34,132 nucleotides of DNA from Massilia glaciei (GTDB lineage Bacteria; Pseudomonadota; Gammaproteobacteria; Burkholderiales; Burkholderiaceae_D), in NCBI RefSeq assembly GCF_003011895.2, contig NZ_PXWF02000339.1, positions 1-34,132 on the forward strand, in the 5' to 3' direction. Position 1 is the stretch's first letter. Each line of letters begins with the position of its first letter. The notes below the pieces were generated by a model. The model saw nothing but the letters and a program-made list of their open reading frames with translations. It made no database searches and was not told the origin of the DNA. The position numbers and the translations under genes are program-made. This document shows, piece after piece, positions 1-10,173 of this stretch.

Positions 1-1026
1 GGCATCGCGCCAGCCGAGCCCGCGCGTGGCGAGCCAGCCCGCCGCGCACAGCACCAGCATGGCGGCGGCCAGGCCGCGGTAGCCGCCCGCCGAGAACACC
101 AGCGTGAGCGCGGACGCGGCCAGCACCAGCGCGAGCGCGGCCAGCGCGCGCTGGCGCGGCGTTGGCGCCGGCCGGTGCAGCGCCCACAACAGCAGCGCCG
201 AGACGCCGAAGGCCAGGTACAGCGTGCGCGAGAACGTGGTCAGCCCGGCGTACGCGGCGGCGGCCAGCAGCGCCAGCGCGACGGTGGTGCGCAAGCGGCC
301 CGACGGGCCGGCGAGCCAGGGCGCGAGCAGCGGCAGGCACAGCGAGAGGTAGCCGTCGAGCGCGGCGCCGCCCGTGTGCATGGCCGAGAAGGGCGCGCTG
401 GTGCGGTAGTCGCTCGCCATGTTGAGCAGGCCCGGAAACGCAATGCGCTCGGCGCCCGCGGCCAGCGCGACCAGGGCGAGGCCGGCCAGCATGCCGGGGA
501 AGAAATGGCTGCGCAGGCGTTCGAGCGCGGGCCCGGCGTCGCGCCGCAGCAGCGGCAGCAGGATCAGCGCCCAAAGCCAGCCTTTCGCGGTGCGCACGCC
601 GTTCCAGCCGCTCTGGTAGGTGGCGAAGGCGTTCAGGTCGGCCTGCGGCCAGGGCGTCATGGCGCGCCACAGCGCGAGCGCGAGCGCCAGCGACACCAGC
701 GCGGCCGCGTGGCGCACCGCGCGCGGCAGCGCCGCCCGCGCCGCGCCCGCGCCCGCGTCCGGGCGCCAGTAGCCGACGGCCGCGGTCACGAGCAGCAGCA
801 GGTCGATCTCCTCGAGGAAGAACCAGCCGGTCCAGGGCGCCAGGTCGAGCACCGGCAGCAGCGCCGGCAGCAGGGCGAGCCACAGCACCGGGCGCCAGCA
901 CAGCAGGCCCGCGTAGGCCAGCAGGACCGGTCCGAGCACGGTGCCCTCGAACGGGTAGCGGCTGACGGCGGCTGCCAGCAGAACGGCGAAAACGGCGGCC
1001 ACCGCACGCCCCTTGGCGCCCCCCAT
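1..1026 (-). CDS. O-antigen ligase/polymerase-like membrane protein (C-terminus cut by window edge)
   Basis: An open frame runs without a stop from an ATG at 1026 to base 1, giving 342 residues and continuing outside the window. The protein is mostly hydrophobic helices separated by short Arg-rich loops, as in a polytopic inner-membrane protein. The stretch TTFSRTLYLAFGVSALLLW (near residue 270) resembles the S-R-x-x-x-L segment of Wzy_C/O-antigen ligase proteins. Such proteins polymerise or ligate lipid-linked sugar repeat units in the periplasm. It starts 12 bases after the prsT stop on the same strand, so the two are probably co-transcribed, and PEP-CTERM/exosortase loci are commonly coupled to exopolysaccharide genes. 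The start ATG is the first in frame after prsT. Family assignment rests on topology and one motif, so it is moderate; another polytopic membrane protein of such loci is possible. Confidence 0.6.
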   Translation of the reverse strand, partial: MGGAKGRAVAAVFAVLLAAAVSRYPFEGTVLGPVLLAYAGLLCWRPVLWLALLPALLPVLDLAPWTGWFFLEEIDLLLLVTAAVGYWRPDAGAGAARAALPRAVRHAAALVSLALALALWRAMTPWPQADLNAFATYQSGWNGVRTAKGWLWALILLPLLRRDAGPALERLRSHFFPGMLAGLALVALAAGAERIAFPGLLNMASDYRTSAPFSAMHTGGAALDGYLSLCLPLLAPWLAGPSGRLRTTVALALLAAAAYAGLTTFSRTLYLAFGVSALLLWALHRPAPTPRQRALAALALVLAASALTLVFSAGGYRGLAAAMLVLCAAGWLATRGLGWRDA

Positions 1027-1038
1027 GGCGGCGGGCGC

Positions 1039-3810
1039 CTACAGCGTGGCGAGGAAGGTGCGCGCCTGCTCGCGCTCGGAGAACGGGGTCGGCGCCGCGA
1101 GCACCCGTTCGAGCTCTTTGCGGGCGGCGCGCTTGTCGCCCGAGCGCGCCAGGCCCAGCCCGAGGTGGTAGCCGATGTTGCCCGATTGGGGCGACAGCGC
1201 GCTGGCCTTGCGCAGCAGCGCCAGCGCGCGCCCGAGCTGGCCGGCGTCGAGCAAGATCGTGCCCAGCGTGTCCATCACGGCCGGGCTGGCGGGCGCGAGG
1301 CGGTGGGCCCGCTCGGCCAGCGCGAGCGCCCGCTTGCCATCCTGGCGCCGGTGCAGCAGCGCCAGTTCGTTGAGCGCGAGCACGTTGTCCGGATCGTGCG
1401 CGAGCAGGATGGCCAGTTGATCGGCGGCGCCCTTGGCGTCGTTCGCGACCACCTTGCCGCTGGCGAAATACAGGCGGGTCGGAACGTCGAGCGGATGCTC
1501 CCTGAGCCACAGCGCGACGCGCGCCTCGGCCTCGGCCGCCTTGCCGGTCCTGAGCAGGGCCCCGTGCAGCTGGATCAGCGCGGGCGCGCTGGGCGCAAGC
1601 GCGAAGGCGCGCTCGTAGGCTTTGAGCGCGGGGCCGTGCTGGCCCTGCGCGCTGAGCAGATCGCCGTCGAGCTTGTGGCCGCCGGCGCCGCCGGGGTCGC
1701 GCTTTTGCGCGGCGCCGACCAGCATGCGGGCCTCGGCGAATTTCTTTTGTCCGATCAGGATGTGCAACAGCGTCATGCGGGCCTCAAGCAGGTCGGGCGC
1801 GATGCCGAGCGCGCGCCGCAGCGCCTCGACGGCGCCGGCCTGGTCCCCCATGCGCAGGCGCAGCGTCGCCAGCCGGGTCAAAGGAACGGCCGATCCGGGC
1901 ACCAGCGAGGCCAGGCTGGCGTAGCTGTCGGCGGCCGCCGGCAGATCGGCGTTGGCCTCGTGGACCTTGGCGAGCATGGCCAGCGCGTCGCTGCTGGCCG
2001 GATGGCCGGCGCGCAGTTTCTGGGCCAGGTTCAAGGCCTTGCGCGGCTCGCCCGCGTGCACGTAGAAGTCGACCAGCCGCAGGGCGAGGCCGAGCGCGCG
2101 GGGATGTTCCGCGTGGGCCCGCTCGAGCCAGGTCATGGCCTCGGCCGTCTTGCCTTCGCGCGTGGCCAGCCGCGCCAGCGCCTCCATCAGGGTCGCGCTG
2201 CCGGGCGATTCGGCCAGCGCCGCCAGGTAGCGCTTCTTGGCCTCGTGCGGGCGGCGCTCGAGCATGTCGAGCTGGGCCAGGTTGTCGAGCGCGGGCAGGT
2301 AGAGCGGGTCGAGCGCGAGCGCCCGGTTGAAGCTGGCGCGGGCGCCGGCGACGTCCTTCCTGACCATGGCGACGCCGCCCCTGAGGTTGTCGAGCAGCGG
2401 ATTGCGTCCCCGCTTCTCCATCTCCACCAAGACCGCGAGGGCCTTGTCGGCTTGGCCGGCGCGCAGGTAGGACATGACCAGCAGCACGCCGATGCGCCCC
2501 TCGCCGCGGTCGAGCCCGGCCGCGCGCTCGAGTTCGGCCACGGCGCGCGCGCTGTCGCCGTTGCCGAGCCGGCTGAGCGCGAGCGCGGTGCGCAGCTTCG
2601 GCGCGTCCGGTCGGATCCCGGCGGCCTTTTCGTAGTGCTCGGCGGCGCGGCTGAACTGGCGCGCGGCCATGTGCGCCTCGCCGGCCAGCGTGAGCAGTTC
2701 GACGTCGTCGGGGTTTTGCTCGAGCAGGGGCCGCACCAGCGCCAGCGCGGCCTCGGGATGCTTGGCGCGCACCTGCAGCGCCGCCATCAGTTTGCCCGCG
2801 TAGGCGTGGCCGGGATAGGCGTTGAGGAATTTCTGCAGGTGCTGTTCGGCCGTCTGGGTCGACCCGAGCGCCGACTGCACCGCGCCGAGCAGGAGGATGC
2901 TTGGATAGTGGTCGGGCTCGACGCGGATGATCTGCTGCAGGGCCTCGAGCGCGGCGGCGTGCTTGCCCTCGCGGAAATCGAGCATCGCCTGCGAATAGAA
3001 CACGGCCAGGGTGCCGGCGCCGGACGCGCGCGCGGCGGCGATCTGGGTGCGCGCGGCGTCGAATTTGCCGGCGTCGAGATGCAGGTTGGCGATGTCGATA
3101 TGGGCCTGGGCGTTGTTCGGGTGGATCGCGAGCAGGTGGCGGTAGGCGGCCAGCGCGAGCTCGGGCTTGCCCTGCAGGCGCAGCAGGTCGCCCTTGAAGC
3201 GCAGGCAGTCGCGGTCGGCCGGGCTGGCCGCGAGCGCGCGCGCGATCAGGCCGGCCGCCTCGTCGGTCCGGCCCTCGGCGGCGGCGATGCGCGCCAGGCC
3301 GAGCAGGGCGTCTGACGAGGCGGCGTCGAGCGCGAGCGCCTGCTCGAACAGCGCGCGCGCCCGCCCGATGTCGGGCTGGCCGAGCACGGCGTTGCCGCGC
3401 AGGGCGAGCAGGGCCGGTCTGCCGGGGCCGGACTTGATCTCATCGAGCAATGCCTCGTAACGGCCCTGCATCAGCATGGTTTTTCCCAGCAACACGGTCA
3501 GGCGCTCCTTGTCGCCGCCGAGCGCGAGCGCCCGGCGCAATTCCTTCTCGGCCGAGACGGGATCGCCCTGGTCGCGGTACACCTCGCCGAGCAGGGTGCG
3601 CGCGGCGAGGTTGTCGGCGTCCTTTTGCAACACGTTCTTGAGCTGGATCACGGCGGCCTTCATCTCGCCCTTTTCGCGGTACTGGCGCGCCTCGGCGATC
3701 AGCGCGGCGCTGTCGCCGCCGCGTCCGCAGCCGCCCAGTGAAAGGGCGATTGTGACGGCGAGCAAGGTTGCGGCGCCGGCGCGGCGGCGCGGGGGAAGGG
3801 GCACGGACAT
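1039..3810 (-). CDS. prsT: PEP-CTERM system TPR-repeat lipoprotein PrsT
   Basis: Predicted 923-residue outer-membrane or periplasmic lipoprotein built almost entirely from TPR repeats. The N-terminus has basic residues, a hydrophobic stretch and a lipobox LGGC with the acylated Cys at residue 28, followed by GRGGDSAALIAEARQYREKG, close to the conserved start of the PrsT family (TIGR02917). TPR-type motifs (A-x-x-x-Y/L-x-x-A-L) then repeat to the end, and length matches the family. PrsT is associated with exosortase/PEP-CTERM sorting and exopolysaccharide export; its exact role is unproven. The start was set at the ATG at 3810 because AGGAG lies 6 bases upstream and the signal sequence follows directly; an upstream in-frame start would add 12 polar residues before it. 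It is transcribed away from the nucleotide-sugar dehydrogenase and into the membrane protein downstream. No exosortase gene is in view; it would be expected outside the window. Confidence 0.88.
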   Translation of the reverse strand: MSVPLPPRRRAGAATLLAVTIALSLGGCGRGGDSAALIAEARQYREKGEMKAAVIQLKNVLQKDADNLAARTLLGEVYRDQGDPVSAEKELRRALALGGDKERLTVLLGKTMLMQGRYEALLDEIKSGPGRPALLALRGNAVLGQPDIGRARALFEQALALDAASSDALLGLARIAAAEGRTDEAAGLIARALAASPADRDCLRFKGDLLRLQGKPELALAAYRHLLAIHPNNAQAHIDIANLHLDAGKFDAARTQIAAARASGAGTLAVFYSQAMLDFREGKHAAALEALQQIIRVEPDHYPSILLLGAVQSALGSTQTAEQHLQKFLNAYPGHAYAGKLMAALQVRAKHPEAALALVRPLLEQNPDDVELLTLAGEAHMAARQFSRAAEHYEKAAGIRPDAPKLRTALALSRLGNGDSARAVAELERAAGLDRGEGRIGVLLVMSYLRAGQADKALAVLVEMEKRGRNPLLDNLRGGVAMVRKDVAGARASFNRALALDPLYLPALDNLAQLDMLERRPHEAKKRYLAALAESPGSATLMEALARLATREGKTAEAMTWLERAHAEHPRALGLALRLVDFYVHAGEPRKALNLAQKLRAGHPASSDALAMLAKVHEANADLPAAADSYASLASLVPGSAVPLTRLATLRLRMGDQAGAVEALRRALGIAPDLLEARMTLLHILIGQKKFAEARMLVGAAQKRDPGGAGGHKLDGDLLSAQGQHGPALKAYERAFALAPSAPALIQLHGALLRTGKAAEAEARVALWLREHPLDVPTRLYFASGKVVANDAKGAADQLAILLAHDPDNVLALNELALLHRRQDGKRALALAERAHRLAPASPAVMDTLGTILLDAGQLGRALALLRKASALSPQSGNIGYHLGLGLARSGDKRAARKELERVLAAPTPFSEREQARTFLATL

Positions 3811-4042
3811 GGCATTCTCCTGGGCACGGGATTGACGTTTATCCATGACAGGGTAAGGAGTGGGCGCGCCGGCTCTTTGAGTATTGTCAACATATGAGGG
3901 CCGGGCGACAACACGCGCGATTCCGCACCGCGTTGCTGAACATCAAAAGTTGGGCTTTGGGTGGCTCGTAGAATCGGCTCTGGCGCCAGTGCCGCGGCTC
4001 GCCGGCCGGCCCGCCAATCCACACGATCACAGGGAAAACCCA

Positions 4043-5323
<1,281 letters not shown>

Positions 5324-5324
5324 A

Positions 5325-5420
5325 CTTTAGCCTTAGCCCTAGCCTTAGCCCTAGCCTTAGCCTTAGCCTTAGCCTTAGCCTTAGCCTTAGCCTTAGCCTT
5401 AGCCTTAGCCTTAGCCTTAG
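5325..5420. repeat. Telomere-like hexamer tandem array, 16 units
   Basis: Sixteen uninterrupted 6-bp units of CCTTAG (read as TTAGCC in another phase) begin one base after the stop codon of the dehydrogenase. Units 1, 3 and 5 differ by one base (CTTTAG, CCCTAG, CCCTAG); the rest are identical. Because the unit is 6 bp, copy-number changes would not alter a reading frame, but no credible gene crosses it. The Lys-Ala or Leu-Ser repeat peptides predicted across it are artefacts of the repeat. It lies between two convergent genes. Confidence 0.95.
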
Positions 5421-5440
5421 TTATTGGCCGCAAGCCATAA

Positions 5441-5470
5441 GCCAAAGGCCATAAGCCATTAGCCTTTGGC
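5441..5470. terminator. Hairpin between convergent genes
   Basis: A 9-bp perfect inverted repeat, GCCAAAGGC and GCCTTTGGC, with a 12-base loop lies between the plus-strand dehydrogenase and the minus-strand spoVR gene. There is no strong U-tract, so it is only a possible bidirectional terminator. The surrounding bases (AAGCCATAAGCC, TTAGCC, TTTGGCC) look like degenerate relatives of the hexamer array just upstream. Confidence 0.4.
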
Positions 5471-5522
5471 CTTTGGACTCCAGCCTTCTTTCTCTCTCGA
5501 TGCGGGGTCGGGCGCGCCGGCC

Positions 5523-6914
5523 CTACAGGCCGCCCTTGCGCGACGAGATGACCCGCATCACCCCGCGGAAATCGACCGTGTGCAGCGACACGGGCCGGCG
5601 CCACACGCGCGCGACGTAGTCCATGACCTTTTCGGCCTGCGGCAGTTCGAGTCCGCGGCCGTCGCGCAGGTAGTCGTGGCGCAGGTCGAGGCTGCCATCG
5701 TCGCCCATCTTGTTGACCGTGATGCAGGGCGCCCCGTAATTGAACTTGGGCGCAAGAATCGCCTCGCGCACCGCGTGGATGTCGCGGTTGGCGATTTTGG
5801 TGTCGCCGTCCTTGCGCGACTCGTAGACGAACAGGTCGAGCCTTTCGACCAGTTCGTCGTCGAGGTAGTTGCGGATGAAGCCGAAGTCGTCCTCCTCGCG
5901 GCAGATCTGGCGCGCCTTATCCATGCCGTGCTTGTCGATGATGTGCTCCCACATCGAAAAGCCGAGATGGTAGGGGTTGAGCGAGAGCGCCAACTGCTGG
6001 CCGCTGGCGAAGGGGCGCACGACGTCGGAATGAGCCTTGACGGCCGAGACGTACAGGTCGTGGGGCAGGAAGGTCGCCTCGCGCAGCAGGCGCGCGTGCC
6101 AGTACGAGGCCCAGCCTTCGTTCATGATCTGGCACGAAAAAATCGGATGGAAATAGAACGCTTCCTCGCGCACGGCGAGGAAGATGTCGCGCTCCCAGTC
6201 CTCGAGATCGGGCGCGTAGTGGGCGATGAACCACAGCAGGTCGGGTTCGGGCTGGGGCGGCAGCGGCGCGCGCACGGGCGGGCCCCCGGCCGGCGCCGGC
6301 GCCGCCTCGCCCGGCAGGCGCGCGAAGCGCTCGTTGAAGGCGTCGGGGCCGCGCCCGGCGGGCGCGCCGGCGAAATCGGGGAACAGCGGCCGGTGCAGCG
6401 GCTGGTTGACGTCGATGTGGGTCTCGAGCGCGAGCGCGGCGTCGAGCACGGCCTCGACCCGTTCCTGTCCGTGCGTGGCGAAGGCGAGGTCGAGCCGGTG
6501 CGCGCGCGCCGCGCTTTGTTCGAGGATGTGGCCGCCGGCCATGGACATGAAACGCGCGAACAGCGCGTTGTTCTTGGCGAAGTCGGCATGGCCGAGCACG
6601 TGTGCCGTCACGAGCGTGTTCTCGGCGAGCGAATTTTGTTCGAGCATGAAGGCGTGGCAGGGGTCGCCCGGGAACATGACCTCGAAGATGCGCGAGTGGC
6701 CCATGTGCGAGCGCACCAGGTGGTGGATGTAACGCACCCCGAACGACCAGTGGCGCATGCGCACGGGCAGCCCGTAGACGGCGATTTCGACCATGAAGTT
6801 GCTCGGCACGAGATCGAAGTGGACGGGATGGAAATCCATGCCGAGTTCGACGGCGAGCGCCTCGATGCGCTCGGCGTAGTCGGCCAGGGTGGGGCTGTCG
6901 CCCGGCCCGGTCAC
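5523..6914 (-). CDS. SpoVR family protein (YcgB-like)
   Basis: About 463 residues, matching SpoVR/YcgB family features: the N-terminal segment VELGMDFHPVHFDLVP, the HVLGHADFAKNN block, and NEGWASYWHARLLREATF in the middle. The family's biochemical function is unknown; it was named from Bacillus sporulation and in Proteobacteria is expressed in stationary phase and stress. It is the last gene of a prkA-yeaH-spoVR cluster, an arrangement conserved in many bacteria. The start is uncertain: GTG at 6914 has GGAG 8 bases upstream and leaves the family's N-terminus intact, while the frame stays open far upstream but would translate a tandem repeat and an out-of-frame piece of yeaH. A Pro/Ala-rich insert near residues 203-235 looks poorly conserved. 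Confidence 0.88.
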   Translation of the reverse strand: MTGPGDSPTLADYAERIEALAVELGMDFHPVHFDLVPSNFMVEIAVYGLPVRMRHWSFGVRYIHHLVRSHMGHSRIFEVMFPGDPCHAFMLEQNSLAENTLVTAHVLGHADFAKNNALFARFMSMAGGHILEQSAARAHRLDLAFATHGQERVEAVLDAALALETHIDVNQPLHRPLFPDFAGAPAGRGPDAFNERFARLPGEAAPAPAGGPPVRAPLPPQPEPDLLWFIAHYAPDLEDWERDIFLAVREEAFYFHPIFSCQIMNEGWASYWHARLLREATFLPHDLYVSAVKAHSDVVRPFASGQQLALSLNPYHLGFSMWEHIIDKHGMDKARQICREEDDFGFIRNYLDDELVERLDLFVYESRKDGDTKIANRDIHAVREAILAPKFNYGAPCITVNKMGDDGSLDLRHDYLRDGRGLELPQAEKVMDYVARVWRRPVSLHTVDFRGVMRVISSRKGGL

Positions 6915-6932
6915 GGGACGGGCTCCGCTTGG

Positions 6933-7004
6933 GCCATGCGACGGGCGGCGGCCATGCGAAGGGCTGCGGCCACGGGGCGGGCGGCGGCCACGGGGCGGGC
7001 TAAG
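6933..7004. repeat. 18-bp tandem repeat, 4 units, between yeaH and spoVR
   Basis: Four 18-bp units (6933-6950, 6951-6968, 6969-6986, 6987-7004) of the form GCCAYGSGRMGGGCKGCG. Units 1-2 and 3-4 form two subtypes. The array fills most of the 109-base gap between the two genes, so it would lie in the polycistronic mRNA just upstream of the spoVR ribosome-binding site. Confidence 0.85.
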
Positions 7005-7023
7005 GTCAAGGTAGGCACCAGGG

Positions 7024-8190
7024 TCATGGGACAAGCTCCAGTTCGGTTTGGGCCTCGTCGGAGAAGAACTGGCGCAGGGCCTTCCAGACGTCTTCGGGGG
7101 ACGCCAGCACGCTGCTGCTGACGGGCAGGCCGCGCCGCGCCAGCTCGTTGCACAGGCGCCGCATCTCGGTCTCGAGCGTGCGCGGCGCGCCGGGCAGGGT
7201 TTCGACGTAGCCGATGTGGTTGAGGACGGCGCCCAGCTCGCCCAGCGCGAGCGTGGCCGCGCCCCTGTCCTCGGTGAAGTTTTCACCGTCCGAGGCGTAG
7301 AACAGGTAGATGTTGTTGTGGGCCGGGTCGAGCTGCTGGCCCACGAGCTCGAGCGCGAGCCGGAACGCGCTCGAGGCGATCGTGCCGCCGATGCCGCTGA
7401 CCTGGAAGAACTCGCTCTCGGAGAACTCCCAGGCGTGCGTGGTGTGCGCGATGAAGCGCGTCTCGACCCTGGCGTACTTGCGCCGGATGCCCTGCAGCGC
7501 GAAGAAGAAGAACGATTTGGCCAGATTGCGCTCGATCTGGGTCATGCTGGCCGAGACGTCGATGACGAAGAGGATGACCGCGCTCGTGCTCGGGCGCCGG
7601 CGCGTGACCAGCTGGCGGAAGCGCAGGTCGTCGTTGGTGAACGGCACCGGGTCGGCCTGCACCGCGCGCCGCTTGATCGCCTCCTTGACGGTGCGCCGCC
7701 GGTCCAGGCGCGAACGCGCGCCGCGCTTGTCCCAGCCCTCGCGCACGTATTCGAACTCGTCGATGCGATCGCCCGGCTTGGGCCGCAGGTCGGGCAGCTT
7801 GAGCTCGTTCCAGACCCAGTCCATGACGTCGTCGATCGAGAACTCGAGCAGCAGCCTGACCTCGCCGTCGCTGTCGCCGCCGTCGGGCTCTGCGGCCTCG
7901 TCGGGCCCCGGGTCGGGCCGGCCCTGGCGCAGCACGTCGCCGGGATGGCCGTCGCCCTGGCCCGCGCCCGATTCGGTGCGCGCGTCGGACAGGCGGAAGC
8001 GCGCGTGCTCGAGCAGGCGCACCGGCACCTGCACGGTGCGCTCCTGCGGTCCGGTGATGAGGTCGGGCCCGGCGATCAGTTCGGGCAGGTGGTTCTGGAC
8101 CGCCTCGCGCACCTTGTCGTTGTGGCGCAGCCAGTCGCGCGCGCCGCGCGAGAACAGGTCGTACCAGGCAGTGCTGATGGTTGCCGTCAC
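7024..8190 (-). CDS. yeaH: YeaH/YhbH family protein (DUF444), von Willebrand A-like
   Basis: 388 residues. The C-terminal half has a VWA/MIDAS-like motif DVSASM (residues 211-216) in VILFVIDVSASMTQIERN, then AHTTHAWEFSESEFF and a YLFYASDGENF segment, all characteristic of DUF444 proteins; the N-terminal half is charged and Gly/Asp-rich. YeaH works with the PrkA-type kinase YeaG in nutrient-stress responses in enterobacteria; the molecular role is unknown. The start is GTG at 8190 with AAGGA 5 bases upstream, 18 bases after the prkA stop, so the genes are almost certainly co-transcribed. Length is slightly below the E. coli protein (about 427 residues as I recall it). Confidence 0.9.
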   Translation of the reverse strand: MTATISTAWYDLFSRGARDWLRHNDKVREAVQNHLPELIAGPDLITGPQERTVQVPVRLLEHARFRLSDARTESGAGQGDGHPGDVLRQGRPDPGPDEAAEPDGGDSDGEVRLLLEFSIDDVMDWVWNELKLPDLRPKPGDRIDEFEYVREGWDKRGARSRLDRRRTVKEAIKRRAVQADPVPFTNDDLRFRQLVTRRRPSTSAVILFVIDVSASMTQIERNLAKSFFFFALQGIRRKYARVETRFIAHTTHAWEFSESEFFQVSGIGGTIASSAFRLALELVGQQLDPAHNNIYLFYASDGENFTEDRGAATLALGELGAVLNHIGYVETLPGAPRTLETEMRRLCNELARRGLPVSSSVLASPEDVWKALRQFFSDEAQTELELVP

Positions 8191-8208
8191 TCGGATCCTT
8201 TCAGCCGG

Positions 8209-10173
8209 CTATTCCTGGGCCAGCAGCGTGGTCACGTAGTTGAGCGCCTCGCGCGCGCTGTGGCTGTCGTAGCCGTATTCGTCGACAAGGCGTTTTTCGA
8301 CGGCGGAGATCTTGGTGCGGATCTCGTCGTCGGGCCGCTTGGCCGAGCTCACCAGGCGCAGCACGTCGCGCCGCTGTTCGAACAGGTATTGCTGGACCGC
8401 GTCGTTGAGCTGCATGTGGCTCTCGAGGCTGAACTTGACGCCGCGCTTGTAGGCGCCCATCGCCTTGCGCACGACCTCCTGCCGGAACGACTGCTTGCCC
8501 GACTCCGAGATGTGGATTTTTTCCTCGACCGCGCGCAGGAAGCGCTCGTCGGGGCGGCGCTCCTCGTTGGTGATCGGGTCTTTGATCTGGCGGTTGTCGA
8601 GCATGGCTTCGACCTCGTCGAGGTATTTGTTGAGCAAGTCCTGCGCCTCCTGCTCGAACGACACGAACAGGGCCTTGTGGACGTCCTGCTTGACCCAGCG
8701 GTTGTAAAAATCTTTGCGCGTGAGCACGAGATAGTCGACCCACTTGCGTTTTTTCTTGGCCTCGATGCGGGCGTCGCTCTCGATGCCGTCCTTGAGCGCG
8801 AGCAGCACGTCCATGGTGCTCAGGCTCTTTTGGTTGGACTGGATGATCGCGTTCGACAGCGCGTTGATGACGAAGCGCGGCGACACGCCGGCCAAGCCCT
8901 CGTCGGGCGCCTTCTCCTTTTCTTTGACACGCCGCACGTCGGAGCGGTTCACGCCCTCGACCTCCTCGTCGGCGTGGATGCGGATTTTTTTGACCAGCTC
9001 GACCTCCTTGTCGTCGGCGTCCTGGATCCGGCTCAGGATCGCGAACACGGCCGCCGCGTGCAGCACGTGCGGGTCGAGGTGGACGTCGCGGAACGCGGGC
9101 GCGGCCGAGGAGATCAGTTTTTTGTAGATGCGCGCCTCCTCCTTGTAGTTGAGCGTGTACGGCACCTGGATGATCACCATGCGGTCGAGCAGGGCCTCGT
9201 TCTCGCTCTCTTGCAGGAATTTGCGGAACTCGGCCAGGTTGGTGTGGGCGAGGATGGTCTCGTCGAGGTAGATCAGGGGGAAGCGCGAGACCTTGACGTT
9301 TTTCTCCTGCGTGAGCGTGAGCAGCAGGTACAGGAACTCGCGCTTGACCTTGAGGATTTCGATCATTTCGAGCACGCCGCGGCTGGCCGCGTACACCGCG
9401 CCCGACCACGACCAGGCGCGCGGGTCGCCCTCGTCGCCGAATTCGGCCACCTTGGACAGGTCGACCGAGCCGACCAGGTCGGCCAGGTCGGCGGTGGTGG
9501 GGTCGTGCGGCGCGTAGGTGCCGATGCCGCTGCGGCCGGACTCGGAGATGAAGAAGCGCTCGATTGGCATCTGCAGGAAGTCGCCCGCGTACTGGTCTTC
9601 CAGGCGGGCGCGGCAGTGCGGGCAGACCTCGCCGGCGATGTCGATGCCGTAGGTGTTGCGGCAGGCGGCACGCATGGTGTGCGGCACCAGGTGCAGCGGC
9701 GACTCGTGCACCGGGCAGCCGGCGATCGCGTACAGCGCGCCGTCGTCGGTGTGGCTGTATTCCTCGAGGCCGCGCTTGAGCAGGATGACGAGCGTCGACT
9801 TGCCGCCCGAGGGCGGCCCGAGCAGCAGCAGCAGGCGGCGCCCGACCTCGGAGCCGGCGGCGGCCGCCTTGAAGTAGTCGACCACGCGCAAGATCGCCTC
9901 GTCGATGCCGAACAAGTCGTCCTCGAACAGGTGGCAGCGCAGCGCGCCCTTGTCGTCCTCGGTGCAGGTGGCGCGAATCATGTCCCAGACGTACTGGTGC
10001 GAGCTGCGCGCGACGTTTGCGGGCGCCTGCGGCAGGACCGTCTCCATGAACTGCGCGAACGTGCCCGACCAGTGGCCGGCGCGGTGCTGCCGCGTGAACA
10101 GGCCCAGGCTTTTGAGGAAATGGTCCTGCTGCTGCGATTGCCGGGACTCGGGCCCGTCGCCAAGTGTCGTCAC
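8209..10173 (-). CDS. prkA: PrkA-type serine protein kinase (YeaG family)
   Basis: 654 residues from the chosen start. The AAA-like domain has a Walker A GPPSGGKST (119-127), followed by GCPVHESPLHLVP and GEVCPHCRARL. The three Cys and the His in those two segments could form a metal site, as in the Bacillus-type branch rather than E. coli YeaG. The C-terminal half has the PrkA kinase-like domain. The family phosphorylates proteins on Ser and acts in sporulation, stationary phase or nitrogen starvation, with YeaH and SpoVR as genetic partners. The start is taken as GTG at 10173 because GGAGG lies 4 bases upstream; an in-frame TTG at 10272 would add 33 residues, but that TTG is part of a TTGACA box. 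First gene of the three-gene operon. Confidence 0.9.
   Translation of the reverse strand: MTTLGDGPESRQSQQQDHFLKSLGLFTRQHRAGHWSGTFAQFMETVLPQAPANVARSSHQYVWDMIRATCTEDDKGALRCHLFEDDLFGIDEAILRVVDYFKAAAAGSEVGRRLLLLLGPPSGGKSTLVILLKRGLEEYSHTDDGALYAIAGCPVHESPLHLVPHTMRAACRNTYGIDIAGEVCPHCRARLEDQYAGDFLQMPIERFFISESGRSGIGTYAPHDPTTADLADLVGSVDLSKVAEFGDEGDPRAWSWSGAVYAASRGVLEMIEILKVKREFLYLLLTLTQEKNVKVSRFPLIYLDETILAHTNLAEFRKFLQESENEALLDRMVIIQVPYTLNYKEEARIYKKLISSAAPAFRDVHLDPHVLHAAAVFAILSRIQDADDKEVELVKKIRIHADEEVEGVNRSDVRRVKEKEKAPDEGLAGVSPRFVINALSNAIIQSNQKSLSTMDVLLALKDGIESDARIEAKKKRKWVDYLVLTRKDFYNRWVKQDVHKALFVSFEQEAQDLLNKYLDEVEAMLDNRQIKDPITNEERRPDERFLRAVEEKIHISESGKQSFRQEVVRKAMGAYKRGVKFSLESHMQLNDAVQQYLFEQRRDVLRLVSSAKRPDDEIRTKISAVEKRLVDEYGYDSHSAREALNYVTTLLAQE

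Noticed and set aside
175-3315. A 1046-codon open frame on the plus strand opposite prsT
   Set aside because: It is antisense to a well-supported TPR lipoprotein, is dominated by Arg/Gly/Gln, and is the usual open antisense frame of high-GC coding DNA. The same applies to long antisense frames opposite yeaH, spoVR, prkA, PBP1A and the RPH-like gene.
3887-3892. TTGACA-like box in the prsT/tviB gap as promoter for prsT
   Set aside because: On the minus strand TTGACA is present but no -10 box at suitable spacing is seen.
5325-5420. CRISPR-like or telomere origin for the hexamer array
   Set aside because: There are no spacers and no variation between units beyond single bases, and no other evidence of a linear end; it is a simple tandem repeat.
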